56,769 nt of DNA from Methylobacterium sp. C25 (GCF_021352225.1 NZ_JAAUVI010000018.1:1-56769); one strand, 5' to 3'. Numbered from the stretch's first letter, positions 8,364 through 16,169 are shown. Numbers and translations: made by a program. The notes: generated by a model from the sequence alone, not told the origin.

Positions 8364-8726
8364 ATGTCTTCAAAGAACGAAGCCCTCATCAAGCGTAAGG
8401 CGCGCGTGCGCCGTGCGTTGCGTGCAGCGGCGAACGGTCGGCCCCGGCTCTCGGTGTTCCGCTCGTCCAAGCAGATCTACGTCCAGGTCATCGACGACGC
8501 CGCCGGCAAGACGCTGGCTGCGGCCTCGACCCTCGACAAGGATCTCAAGAAGGAACTCAAGACCGGCGCCGACAAGGCTGCGGCTGAGGCCGTCGGCAAG
8601 CTCGTCGCCGAGCGCGCCAAGGCTGCCGGTGTCTCGAAGGTCGTCTTCGACCGCTCGGGCTACATCTTCCACGGCCGCGTCAAGGCTCTCGCCGACGCTG
8701 CCCGCGAAGGCGGCCTCGAGTTCTGA
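8364..8726 (+). CDS. rplR: 50S ribosomal protein L18
   Basis: The 120-residue protein has the basic N-terminus KRKARVRRALRAAANGRPRL, LSVFRSSKQIYVQVIDD and the C-terminal VVFDRSGYIFHGRVKALADA; it binds 5S rRNA. A GGGGGCGAAC site precedes the ATG. Confidence 0.97.
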   Translation: MSSKNEALIKRKARVRRALRAAANGRPRLSVFRSSKQIYVQVIDDAAGKTLAAASTLDKDLKKELKTGADKAAAEAVGKLVAERAKAAGVSKVVFDRSGYIFHGRVKALADAAREGGLEF

Positions 8727-8736
8727 TTGATCCAGT

Positions 8737-8759
8737 GCCGGGCGGCAGCGCTGCCCGGC
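8737..8759 (+). terminator. Strong hairpin in the rplR-rpsE gap
   Basis: GCCGG pairs with CCGGC and GCAGC with GCTGC within 23 bases, leaving a small bulge. It starts 10 bases after the rplR stop in an unusually long (127 bases) gap for this cluster. With no U-tract it could adjust downstream expression or stabilise an mRNA end. Confidence 0.4.
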
Positions 8760-8853
8760 CTCGGTACGAGCCGCTGAGTCTTCATCAGCGGGCCCGGACC
8801 ATCGAGCGAGCGGATCGTTTCGATCTGCGCCAGTGAGATGAATAGGAAAAACA

Positions 8854-9441
8854 ATGGCACGTGAACGTGAAGGCGGTGGCCGCGGCCGCCGCGAAGATCG
8901 CGAGGAGCGCGACAGCGAGTTCGTGGACAAGCTCGTCCACATCAACCGCGTCGCCAAGGTCGTGAAGGGTGGCCGCCGCTTCGGCTTCGCCGCTCTCGTC
9001 GTCGTCGGCGACCAGAAGGGTCGCGTCGGCTTCGGTCACGGCAAGGCCCGTGAGGTGCCTGAGGCCATCCGCAAGGCAACGGAAGCCGCCAAGCGTGGCC
9101 TGATCCGCGTGTCGCTGCGCGAAGGCCGCACGCTGCATCACGACGTCAACGGACGTCATGGCGCTGGCAAGGTCATCCTGCGCGCTGCCCCGGCCGGTAC
9201 CGGCATCATCGCCGGCGGCCCGATGCGCGCCGTGTTCGAGACGCTCGGCATGCAGGACGTGGTGGCGAAGAGCCTCGGCTCCTCGAACCCCTACAACCTG
9301 GTCCGCGCGACCTTCGATGCGCTGAAGAACGAGGACAGCCCCCGTTCCGTCGCCGCCCGTCGTGGCCTCAAGGTGTCCGCTCTGCAGTCGCGTCGCCGCG
9401 ACGCCGATCCGAACGACACCTCCGAAGCCGCCGTTGCGTAA
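8854..9441 (+). CDS. rpsE: 30S ribosomal protein S5
   Basis: The 195-residue protein has the S5 double-stranded-RNA-binding-like domain (FVDKLVHINRVAKVVKGGRR, FAALVVVGD) and the second domain with HDVNGRHGAGKVILRAAPAG and GIIAGGPMRAVFE. The first 20 residues are Arg/Glu/Gly-rich (REGGGRGRREDREERDSE), like the S3 tail. S5 lies at the mRNA entry and controls decoding fidelity. Confidence 0.97.
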   Translation: MAREREGGGRGRREDREERDSEFVDKLVHINRVAKVVKGGRRFGFAALVVVGDQKGRVGFGHGKAREVPEAIRKATEAAKRGLIRVSLREGRTLHHDVNGRHGAGKVILRAAPAGTGIIAGGPMRAVFETLGMQDVVAKSLGSSNPYNLVRATFDALKNEDSPRSVAARRGLKVSALQSRRRDADPNDTSEAAVA

Positions 9442-9453
9442 GGGGAGGGCAGA

Positions 9454-9645
9454 ATGGCTACCAAGACTGTCCGCATCGAGCAGATCGGTTCGCCGATCCG
9501 CCGCGAGGCCTCCCAGCGCGCGACGCTGATCGGCCTCAAGCTGAATAAGCTCCACCGCGTGTCCGAGCTGGAGGATACCCCCTCCGTGCGCGGCATGATC
9601 CGCAAGGTCGCGCACCTCGTGCGCGTCCATGGCGACGTGGCTTGA
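9454..9645 (+). CDS. rpmD: 50S ribosomal protein L30
   Basis: The 63-residue protein has the L30 arrangement of two strands and two helices: TVRIEQIGSPIRREASQRAT, LIGLKLNKLHRVSELEDTPS and VRGMIRKVAHLV. It lies between rpsE and rplO, the normal place. Confidence 0.96.
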   Translation: MATKTVRIEQIGSPIRREASQRATLIGLKLNKLHRVSELEDTPSVRGMIRKVAHLVRVHGDVA

Positions 9646-9655
9646 GGAGGGCGCG

Positions 9656-10153
9656 ATGAAGCTCAACGAGATCCACGACAACGAAGGCGCGACCAAGGCC
9701 CGCATGCGCGTCGGCCGCGGTATCGGCTCCGGCAAGGGCAAGACCGCTGGACGCGGCGTGAAGGGTCAGAAGGCCCGCACCGGCGTGTCCATCAAGGGCT
9801 TCGAGGGCGGCCAGATGCCGCTGCATCGTCGCCTGCCCAAGCGCGGCTTCAACAACCTGTACTCGACCGACCTCAACGAGGTGAATGTCGGCCGGGTTCA
9901 GGAGGCGATCGACGCTGGCAAGCTCGACAAGGCCGCGACCGTCACGGTCGACGCGCTCGTCAAGGCCGGCATCATCGGCCGCGCTCGTGACGGCGTGAAG
10001 CTGCTCGGCGTCGGCGAACTGAAGACGAAGCTCAGCTTCGAAGTCACCCGCGCTTCGAAATCCGCCATCGAGGCGGTCGAGAAGGCCGGTGGATCGGTCA
10101 CGACCGCCTTCGCCGCAGGCGTTGCTCACCGGGCGACGGTTGCGTCGGCCTGA
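9656..10153 (+). CDS. rplO: 50S ribosomal protein L15
   Basis: The ATG behind TGAGGAGGGCGCG gives 165 residues with the L15 start MKLNEIHDNEGATKARMRVG, the glycine-rich RNA-binding stretch RGIGSGKGKTAGRGVKGQK and GFEGGQMPLHRRLPKRGF. The longer frame from 9629 overlaps rpmD and is not used. Confidence 0.97.
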   Translation: MKLNEIHDNEGATKARMRVGRGIGSGKGKTAGRGVKGQKARTGVSIKGFEGGQMPLHRRLPKRGFNNLYSTDLNEVNVGRVQEAIDAGKLDKAATVTVDALVKAGIIGRARDGVKLLGVGELKTKLSFEVTRASKSAIEAVEKAGGSVTTAFAAGVAHRATVASA

Positions 10154-10180
10154 GCCAACGCTTAAGTCGAACCACCTGAG

Positions 10181-10210
10181 CGGCGGCCCGTGCTACGCGC
10201 GTGGCCGCCG
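10181..10210 (+). terminator. CGGCGGCC/GGCCGCCG hairpin before secY
   Basis: A perfect 8-bp inverted repeat with a 14-base loop (CGTGCTACGCGCGT) starts 28 bases after the rplO stop and ends 48 bases before the secY start. The loop resembles that of the hairpin at 5515-5540. Confidence 0.4.
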
Positions 10211-10257
10211 TCTCTGTTTCAAGATCCTCCGGACGGCATTCTTCGGGAACCCGTGAC

Positions 10258-11604
10258 ATGGCATCAGCCGCCGAGCAGCTTGCCGCCAATCTGAATTTCG
10301 GCGCGATCGCCAAAGCCGACGAGCTGAAGAAGCGCATCTGGTTCACGATCGGTGCGCTGATCGTATTCCGGCTCGGCACCTACATCCCGATCCCGGGTAT
10401 CGATCCCGAGCAGTTCGCGAAGAACTTCCAGAGCCAGGCCGGCGGCGTGCTCGGCATGTTCAACATGTTCTCCGGCGGTGCTGTCGAGCGCATGGCGGTC
10501 TTCGCGCTGAACATCATGCCGTACATCTCGGCCTCGATCATCGTTCAGTTGCTCACCTCGGTGGTGCCGACGCTGGAGGCCCTCAAGAAAGAGGGCGAAT
10601 CCGGCCGCAAGGTCATCAACCAATACACGCGCTACCTGACCGTGGTGCTGGCGCTGGTGCAGTCCTGGGGCATCGCCTTCGGCCTTCAGGGGTCCAATGC
10701 CGTCATCAACCCGGGCCCGTTCTTCATCCTCTCGACCGTGCTGACGCTGACCGGCGGCACGCTGTTCCTGATGTGGATCGGCGAGCAGATCACGTCCCGT
10801 GGCATCGGCAACGGCTCTTCACTGATCATTTTTGCCGGCATCGTGGCCCACCTGCCGGCTGCGATCTTCGGTGCTCTCGAGCTGAGTCGCACCGGTGCGC
10901 TGTCACCGGCGCTGCTGCTCGGTGCAACGGTCGCTGCGGTGGCCCTGGTCTACTTCATCGTCTTCATGGAGCGGGCCCAGCGCCGGCTTCTGATCCAGTA
11001 CCCGAAGCGGCAGGTCGGCAACCGCATGTACGAGGGCCAGACCTCGTTCCTGCCGCTGAAGCTCAACACTTCGGGCGTCATCCCGCCGATCTTTGCTTCG
11101 TCGCTCCTGTTGCTGCCGGCGACGGTCGCAAGCTTCTCGGCGAACCAGGGCTCTGGTGGCATCCTCGGCACGCTGACCGCCTATATCGGGCATGGTCGGC
11201 CGCTCTACATGCTGCTCTACGCCGCGCTGATCATCTTCTTCACGTTCTTCTACACGGCCGTCGTCTTCAATCCGCAGGAGACGGCGGACAACCTGAAGAA
11301 GCATGGCGGCTTCATTCCCGGCCAGCGGCCTGGTGAGCGGACTGCGGCCTATATCGACAAGATCCTGACCCGGATCACGGTGATCGGCGCGCTCTACCTG
11401 ACCTTCGTGTGTCTGGTGCCGGAGATCGTCGCCTCGCAGACCTCGGCAAGCCTCGGCTTCGGCGGCACCTCGCTGCTGATCGTGGTCTCGGTGACCATGG
11501 ACACGGTCGCCCAGATCCACGGACACCTGATGGCGCACCAGTACGAGGGCCTCGTGAAGAAGGCGAAGCTGCGGGGCGCGTCCGCGACGCAGCGTCGGCG
11601 CTGA
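10258..11604 (+). CDS. secY: Protein translocase subunit SecY
   Basis: The 448-residue product is the ten-helix channel of the Sec translocon in the inner membrane. Recognisable parts are RLGTYIPIPGIDPEQF in helix 1, the plug region GGAVERMAVFALNIMPYISA, TSRGIGNGSSLIIFAGI (helix 4) and the cytoplasmic loops with LKKHGGFIPGQRPGERT that contact SecA and the ribosome. The ATG giving MASAAEQLAANLNF matches the family start; the open frame from 10201 runs through the hairpin and is not used. It is the usual last gene of the spc part. Confidence 0.98.
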   Translation: MASAAEQLAANLNFGAIAKADELKKRIWFTIGALIVFRLGTYIPIPGIDPEQFAKNFQSQAGGVLGMFNMFSGGAVERMAVFALNIMPYISASIIVQLLTSVVPTLEALKKEGESGRKVINQYTRYLTVVLALVQSWGIAFGLQGSNAVINPGPFFILSTVLTLTGGTLFLMWIGEQITSRGIGNGSSLIIFAGIVAHLPAAIFGALELSRTGALSPALLLGATVAAVALVYFIVFMERAQRRLLIQYPKRQVGNRMYEGQTSFLPLKLNTSGVIPPIFASSLLLLPATVASFSANQGSGGILGTLTAYIGHGRPLYMLLYAALIIFFTFFYTAVVFNPQETADNLKKHGGFIPGQRPGERTAAYIDKILTRITVIGALYLTFVCLVPEIVASQTSASLGFGGTSLLIVVSVTMDTVAQIHGHLMAHQYEGLVKKAKLRGASATQRRR

Positions 11605-11700
11605 GCCGGAGACTCTCGGCCAAAGGTCTACCGGAAGGAGCGTACAAAAGGCGTTCCTTTCCAGCCCTTCGATAGATTACCCTGCCTTACGGAATAACGA

Positions 11701-11715
11701 GCCCGCGAGGCGGGC
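11701..11715 (+). terminator. Short GCCCGC/GCGGGC hairpin upstream of adk
   Basis: A 6-bp stem with a GAG loop lies directly before the GAGGAGG ribosome site of adk. It could modulate access to that site. The remaining secY-adk gap holds nothing else I can name. Confidence 0.3.
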
Positions 11716-11735
11716 CTGAGGAGGATCACGGCGCC

Positions 11736-12338
11736 ATGCGGATCATTCTGCTCGGACCCCCCGGGGCAGGGAAGGGCACGCAATCCGAGCGAATCACCAA
11801 GGCCTACGGCATCCCCCAGCTCTCGACCGGCGACATGCTGCGTGCCGCCGTCGCGGCTGGCACGCCGGTTGGCCTGGAAGCCAAGTCGATCATGGAGAGC
11901 GGCGGCCTGGTGCCCGATGCGGTCGTTGTCGGCATCGTCGCCGACCGCGTCGAGGAGCCTGACTGTGAGCACGGCTTCATCCTCGACGGCTTCCCGCGCA
12001 CGGTCGATCAGGCCATCGCCCTCGATGCCATGCTCAAGGAGAAGAGCCTCGAGCTCGACACCGTGGTCGAGTTCGTCGTTGACGAGAACGCGCTCGTCGG
12101 CCGCATCGCCAAGCGCGCGGAGGAGACGGCCGCGCGTGGCCAGCCTGTCCGCAAGGACGACACGCCGGAGGTCTTCAAGTCGCGCTTCGAGGCCTACAAG
12201 AAGCAGACGGCGCCTCTGTCCAACTACTATTCCAGCCTCGGTCATCTGCAGACGATCGACGGCATGAAGCCGATCGACGAGGTCACCAAAGACCTCACCG
12301 CAGTGCTCGACCGCTACCGGCAGACCGTCACCTCCTGA
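11736..12338 (+). CDS. adk: Adenylate kinase
   Basis: The 200-residue enzyme interconverts ATP + AMP and 2 ADP. The phosphate-binding loop GPPGAGKGTQ is at residues 7-16, the AMP-binding ISTGDMLR-like segment (LSTGDMLRAAV) follows, and GFILDGFPRTVDQA is near residue 80. It is the short form: the LID between ARGQPVRKDD and the next helix lacks the inserted domain and the zinc cysteines of the 214-residue type. adk after secY is the standard order. Confidence 0.97.
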   Translation: MRIILLGPPGAGKGTQSERITKAYGIPQLSTGDMLRAAVAAGTPVGLEAKSIMESGGLVPDAVVVGIVADRVEEPDCEHGFILDGFPRTVDQAIALDAMLKEKSLELDTVVEFVVDENALVGRIAKRAEETAARGQPVRKDDTPEVFKSRFEAYKKQTAPLSNYYSSLGHLQTIDGMKPIDEVTKDLTAVLDRYRQTVTS

Positions 12339-12360
12339 ACCGACCGGTTCGCCAGTGGCC

Positions 12361-12389
12361 TTGACTCCCTAGGTGGCCTGCGCTAGGCG
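12361..12389 (+). promoter_or_regulatory. Possible promoter in the adk-rpsM gap
   Basis: TTGACT and TAGGCG are 17 bases apart. The candidate -10 falls in the loop of the hairpin at 12371-12397, the same geometry as at 5505-5540. This could be coincidence; the -10 is a poor match. Confidence 0.2.
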
Positions 12390-12397
12390 GGCCACCT
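12371..12397 (+). terminator. AGGTGGCC/GGCCACCT hairpin after adk
   Basis: A perfect 8-bp stem with an 11-base loop (TGCGCTAGGCG), then TCGTCC. It starts 33 bases after the adk stop. Its loop is close to the reverse complement of the loop in the hairpin after rpsM (12943-12967), so the two may be opposite-orientation copies of one element. No U-tract. Confidence 0.45.
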
Positions 12398-12560
12398 TCG
12401 TCCAGACCGCGATCAGGTCCAGGGTGCCTCATTGAGGCTGCTCTTGGGCCGATTTGTCGTTACGGGCCGAAACACCAGCATCCGCGCGCATGGGCCGGCC
12501 TCCACCGGACGCGTGCTCAATTCGTGGCTCGGGCTCAGCCCGGCCCAGATGGAGAAGACC

Positions 12561-12929
12561 TTGGCTCGTATCGCAGGCGTCAACATCCCGACCAACAAGC
12601 GCGTCGTCATCGCGCTTCAGTACATTCACGGCATCGGCTCCAAGAAGGCGGGCGAGATCACCGAGAAGGTCGGCATCCCGGCCGAGCGTCGCGTCAACGA
12701 GCTGACCGACGCCGAGGTTCTCCAGATCCGTGAGACGATCGACCGCGATTACCTCGTCGAGGGCGACCTGCGCCGCGACGTCTCGATGAACATCAAGCGC
12801 CTGATGGATCTCGGTTGCTACCGTGGACTTCGCCACCGCAAGCAGCTCCCCGTTCGTGGTCAGCGCACCCACACCAACGCTCGTACCCGCAAGGGTAAGG
12901 CGAAGCCGATCGCCGGCAAGAAGAAGTAA
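12561..12929 (+). CDS. rpsM: 30S ribosomal protein S13 (TTG start)
   Basis: S13 proteins begin MARIAGVNIP. Here that sequence is reached from TTG at 12561, with GGAGAAG at 12551-12557 at the right distance to act as ribosome site. An ATG at 12549 would add MEKT and would bury that site in the coding region. The 122-residue product has NKRVVIALQYIHGIG (helix-two-turn-helix), RREV-like DLRRDVSMNIKRLMDLGCY and the basic tail RTHTNARTRKGKAKPIAGKK. S13 contacts the P-site tRNA and the 50S bridge. An in-frame extension to 12432 is rejected. Confidence 0.93.
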   Translation: MARIAGVNIPTNKRVVIALQYIHGIGSKKAGEITEKVGIPAERRVNELTDAEVLQIRETIDRDYLVEGDLRRDVSMNIKRLMDLGCYRGLRHRKQLPVRGQRTHTNARTRKGKAKPIAGKKK

Positions 12930-12942
12930 TTTCATCGATTGG

Positions 12943-12967
12943 GGAGGCCGGGCCTAGCGCGGCCTCC
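12943..12967 (+). terminator. GGAGGCCG/CGGCCTCC hairpin after rpsM
   Basis: A perfect 8-bp stem with a 9-base loop (GGCCTAGCG) begins 13 bases after the rpsM stop and is followed by TTCGTCTTCG. It separates rpsM from rpsK, genes that are usually tightly linked. No U-tract. The rest of the 175-base gap shows no clear element. Confidence 0.45.
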
Positions 12968-13104
12968 TTCGTCTTCGCGGCGCGACGTGATCGCAGCCAC
13001 GATCGTTCGAGACGCCCGCTCCTGGCGGCGTCCTCGGCACCCAGAGACACCCATCCCGAGCGCCTGGTGTTACGGGCGTGCCTGAAGGAAGAGACAGAGA
13101 ACAG

Positions 13105-13494
13105 ATGGCCAAGGAACCGACCCGCGTCCGCCGGCGCGAACGCAAGAACATCGTGTCGGGCGTTGCCCACGTGAACGCCTCGTTCAACAACACGATGATC
13201 ACGATCACCGACGCACAGGGCAACACGATCTCGTGGTCGTCGGCCGGCGCCATGGGCTTCAAGGGCTCGCGCAAGTCGACCCCGTATGCCGCCCAGGTCG
13301 CCGCCGAGGATGCAGGCCGCAAGGCCGCCGAGCACGGCATGCGCACCCTCGAGGTCGAGGTGTCCGGTCCGGGTTCGGGCCGTGAGTCGGCTCTGCGCGC
13401 GCTCCAGGCTGCGGGTTTCACCGTGACCTCGATCCGCGACGTCACGTCGATCCCGCATAACGGCTGCCGCCCGCGCAAGCGTCGCCGCGTCTGA
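13105..13494 (+). CDS. rpsK: 30S ribosomal protein S11
   Basis: The ATG at 13105 gives 129 residues, the exact E. coli length, starting MAKEPTRVRRRERKNIVSGV. HVNASFNNTMITITDAQGN and the C-terminal DVTSIPHNGCRPRKRRRV are diagnostic. S11 forms the platform with S6/S18. The frame from 13078 adds nine residues without support. Confidence 0.97.
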   Translation: MAKEPTRVRRRERKNIVSGVAHVNASFNNTMITITDAQGNTISWSSAGAMGFKGSRKSTPYAAQVAAEDAGRKAAEHGMRTLEVEVSGPGSGRESALRALQAAGFTVTSIRDVTSIPHNGCRPRKRRRV

Positions 13495-13517
13495 GCGAGG
13501 TTCGGAAGGAGTTCCGC

Positions 13518-14402
13518 GTGTCGGACGGTTCGAAGCCGCTTCCAGGAGTGCTGCGTTGGAACCTCGGTGACCTCACGGTTACCGTGCTCAACGACGGCTG
13601 GTTCCAGGATTCGGCCGAGAACCTCGTCACCGGCATTCCCGCAGAGGAGGCCGTCGCGCTTCAGAAGTCCGGTCATCGGCCTTCTGATCCGCGCGTCACG
13701 CTGAATGCCTTCCTGATCACGGGACCGGGCCGCAAGCCGCTGCTGATCGATGCGGGCTACGGCCCGTTCTCGCCGGTCGATACGCTCGGCCGGGTCGCAG
13801 CGGCTCTGGCCACGACGGGTGTTGCGCCGGCCGACATCGAAACGGTGCTCGTCAGCCACCTGCATCCCGACCATGTCGGCGGCCTGCTTGGGGATGACGG
13901 CAAAGCACGCTTCCCAAACGCAACGCTGGTGTTGCACGCCGACGAGGCCGCTCATTGGCTTCCCGACGCCGCACTCGCCAAGGCGCCGGATGGGGCCAAG
14001 CCGTATTTCGAGAATGCCCGCAAGGCGATCTCGGCTTACGAGGGGCGCGTTCGCGAACATCGGGGCGGCGACGTCGCACCGGGGATCGTCGCCGTTCCGC
14101 TGCCCGGCCACACGCCGGGCCATACCGGTTTCCGGATCACGTCGGGCGGCAAGACGCTGCTGATGTGGACCGACGTCGTCCACCTGCCGGCGATCCAGTT
14201 CGCCAAGCCCGAGGCAGGCGTGGGCTTCGACGTTGACGGTGATCAGGCACGGGAGACGCGCAAGCGCATCCTCGCCGAAGTGGCCGACAGCGGCACGCTG
14301 ATTGCCGGGTCTCATCTCGAGTTCCCGGCGCTCGGCTACGTGGAGTGCGATGGCGGTGGCTACCGCTTCGTGCCCGAGCTCTGGGTTTCAGGGCAGCAAT
14401 AG
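13518..14402 (+). CDS. MBL-fold metallo-hydrolase inside the alpha-operon
   Basis: The 294-residue protein has a complete metallo-beta-lactamase dinuclear site: HLHPDH at residues 114-119, GHTPGH at 197-202, Asp219 in WTDVVH and His266 in GSHLEFP. It resembles the quorum-quenching lactonase/glyoxalase II-like branch, but the substrate is not evident. No signal peptide is seen, so it is probably cytoplasmic. The GTG start has GGAAGGA seven bases upstream. It lies 23 bases after rpsK and before rpoA on the same strand, so it is probably co-transcribed with ribosomal and polymerase genes. Confidence 0.88.
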   Translation: MSDGSKPLPGVLRWNLGDLTVTVLNDGWFQDSAENLVTGIPAEEAVALQKSGHRPSDPRVTLNAFLITGPGRKPLLIDAGYGPFSPVDTLGRVAAALATTGVAPADIETVLVSHLHPDHVGGLLGDDGKARFPNATLVLHADEAAHWLPDAALAKAPDGAKPYFENARKAISAYEGRVREHRGGDVAPGIVAVPLPGHTPGHTGFRITSGGKTLLMWTDVVHLPAIQFAKPEAGVGFDVDGDQARETRKRILAEVADSGTLIAGSHLEFPALGYVECDGGGYRFVPELWVSGQQ

Positions 14403-14411
14403 TTTCAGGGA

Positions 14412-14443
14412 CCGATCCCGGCGCGGGGGCGCGTGGGGATCGG
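14412..14443 (+). terminator. CCGATCCC/GGGATCGG hairpin before rpoA
   Basis: A perfect 8-bp stem with a 16-base G-rich loop, nine bases after the MBL stop and 52 bases before the rpoA start. It may end the MBL message or form the rpoA leader. Confidence 0.35.
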
Positions 14444-14495
14444 CCGAAGCGCGATCCGGGACGCCGGACACGCGAGTACGACGAGAGGTAGGACC

Positions 14496-15515
14496 GTGGT
14501 CATTCAGAAGAACTGGCAAGAGCTCATCAAGCCGAACAAGCTGCAGGTTTCGGCCGGCGACGATCCCAAGCGCGTCGCGACCGTCGTGGCCGAGCCGCTC
14601 GAGCGCGGCTTCGGCACGACGCTCGGCAACTCGCTGCGCCGCGTGCTGCTGTCCTCCCTCCAGGGCGCCGCCGTGACCTCGGTGCAGATCGACGGCGTGC
14701 TGCACGAGTTCTCCTCGATCCCGGGCGTTCGTGAGGACGTCACCGACATCGTCCTGAACATCAAGACGATCGCCATCCGCTCGCAGACCGACCAGCCGAA
14801 GCGCATGACCCTGCGCAAGACCGGCCCGGGCCTCGTCACCGCCGGCGATATCGGCGCAGTTGGCGACATCACGATCCTCAACCCCGATCTCGTGCTCTGC
14901 ACGCTGGACGACGGTGCCGAGATCCGGATGGAGTTCACGGTCGCCACCGGCAAGGGCTACGTCCCGGCCGAGCGCAACCGCCCCGAGGACGCGCCGATCG
15001 GCCTGATCCCCGTCGATGCTCTTTTCTCGCCCGTCACCAAGGTGAGCTACCGCGTCGAGACCACCCGCGAGGGCCAGGATCTCGACAAGGACAAGCTGAC
15101 CATGACGGTCGAGACCAACGGCGCGATCTCGCCGGAGGACGCGCTCGCCTACGCCGCGCGCATCATTCAAGATCAGCTCCAGATCTTCGTGAACTTCGAA
15201 GAGCCCCGTAAGGAAGAGGCTGCTCCGCTCGCGCCGCAGCTCCCCTTCAACCCTGCGCTGCTCAAGAAGGTCGACGAGCTCGAGCTGTCGGTCCGTTCGG
15301 CGAACTGCCTGAAGAACGACAACATCGTCTACATCGGCGACCTCATCCAGAAGTCCGAGGGCGAGATGCTGCGCACCCCGAACTTCGGCCGCAAGTCGCT
15401 CAACGAGATCAAGGAAGTGCTCGCCGGCATGGGCCTGCACCTCGGCATGGACATCCCCGGCTGGCCGCCGGAGAACATCGAAGATCTCGCCAAGCGCTTC
15501 GAAGAGCACTACTGA
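14496..15515 (+). CDS. rpoA: DNA-directed RNA polymerase alpha subunit (GTG start)
   Basis: The GTG at 14496, behind GAGAGGTAGGA, gives a 339-residue protein beginning MVIQKNWQELIKPNKL, the alphaproteobacterial start. The N-terminal domain carries PLERGFGTTLGNSLRRVLLS (dimerisation and beta contacts), and the C-terminal domain has ELSVRSANCLKNDNI and GRKSLNEIKEVL, which bind UP elements and activators. The longer frame from 14433 crosses the hairpin and is rejected. Confidence 0.97.
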   Translation: MVIQKNWQELIKPNKLQVSAGDDPKRVATVVAEPLERGFGTTLGNSLRRVLLSSLQGAAVTSVQIDGVLHEFSSIPGVREDVTDIVLNIKTIAIRSQTDQPKRMTLRKTGPGLVTAGDIGAVGDITILNPDLVLCTLDDGAEIRMEFTVATGKGYVPAERNRPEDAPIGLIPVDALFSPVTKVSYRVETTREGQDLDKDKLTMTVETNGAISPEDALAYAARIIQDQLQIFVNFEEPRKEEAAPLAPQLPFNPALLKKVDELELSVRSANCLKNDNIVYIGDLIQKSEGEMLRTPNFGRKSLNEIKEVLAGMGLHLGMDIPGWPPENIEDLAKRFEEHY

Positions 15516-15525
15516 GCCACGCTTC

Positions 15526-15555
15526 GGCTCGATGGGCATCGGCCCGTCGAGCCGG
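15526..15555 (+). terminator. Long hairpin between rpoA and rplQ
   Basis: A 13-bp stem (CGGCTCGATGGGC / GCCCGTCGAGCCG, one G-U pair in RNA) with an ATCG loop starts 10 bases after the rpoA stop. It is strong but lacks a U-tract. rplQ follows 112 bases later, so it may act in mRNA processing or partial termination. Confidence 0.5.
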
Positions 15556-15667
15556 CACTGCCAGACCAATCCCGCCGCGGGGTTAAGCGGATCACAGAAA
15601 CAGCCTCGCCATGAGGCACACGGCCGTACCGTGGCACGGCGGCCGTTACAGACAAGGATAGCCAACC

Positions 15668-16084
15668 ATGCGTCACGGTTTCCGCGGTCGTCGCTTCAAC
15701 CGCACCACCGAGCATCGCAAGGCCATGTTCGCGAACATGTCCGCCGCGCTCATCAAGCACGAGCAGATCATCACCACGCTCCCGAAGGCGAAGGATCTTC
15801 GCCCGGTCGTCGAGAAGCTGATCTCGCTGGGCCGCACCGACAGCGTGCACACGCGCCGCCTGGCCATGGGCCAGATCCGCGACGCCGACATGGTCGCCAA
15901 GCTCTTCACGGTCCTCGGCCCGCGCTACGCTGCGCGTCCGGGTGGCTATTGCCGCATCATGAAGGCCGGTTTCCGCAAGGGCGACAACGCTCCGCTGGCT
16001 GTCATCGAGTTCGTCGACCGCGACGTCGATGCCCGCGGCAAGGATTCCGGCCCGGTGCAGGGCGGCGAAGCAGAGGCGGCCTAA
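15668..16084 (+). CDS. rplQ: 50S ribosomal protein L17
   Basis: The 138-residue protein starts MRHGFRGRRFNRTTEHRKAM and contains IITTLPKAKDLRPVVEKLI and KAGFRKGDNAPLAVIEFVDR, all L17. It ends the ribosomal cluster, as in most bacteria, and is followed by a classical terminator. Confidence 0.97.
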   Translation: MRHGFRGRRFNRTTEHRKAMFANMSAALIKHEQIITTLPKAKDLRPVVEKLISLGRTDSVHTRRLAMGQIRDADMVAKLFTVLGPRYAARPGGYCRIMKAGFRKGDNAPLAVIEFVDRDVDARGKDSGPVQGGEAEAA

Positions 16085-16110
16085 GCCGCTTAACCCTTTG
16101 AAAGTTCGGA

Positions 16111-16139
16111 AAGGGCGGCCTTCGGGTCGCCCTTTTTTT
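16111..16139 (+). terminator. Rho-independent terminator of the ribosomal cluster
   Basis: A 10-bp stem AAGGGCGGCC / GGTCGCCCTT with a UUCG tetraloop is followed by a run of T. This is the best intrinsic terminator in the window, 26 bases after the rplQ stop. It lies between convergent rplQ and trmD; on the opposite strand the A-rich side offers a weaker stop. Confidence 0.93.
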
Positions 16140-16169
16140 GTAGCGGCTGCAGCCGGGGCGGGAACGGCT

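Noticed and set aside
12432..12548. N-terminal extension of rpsM
   Set aside because: S13 starts MARIAGVNIP; the extension has no similarity to S13 and no ribosome site.
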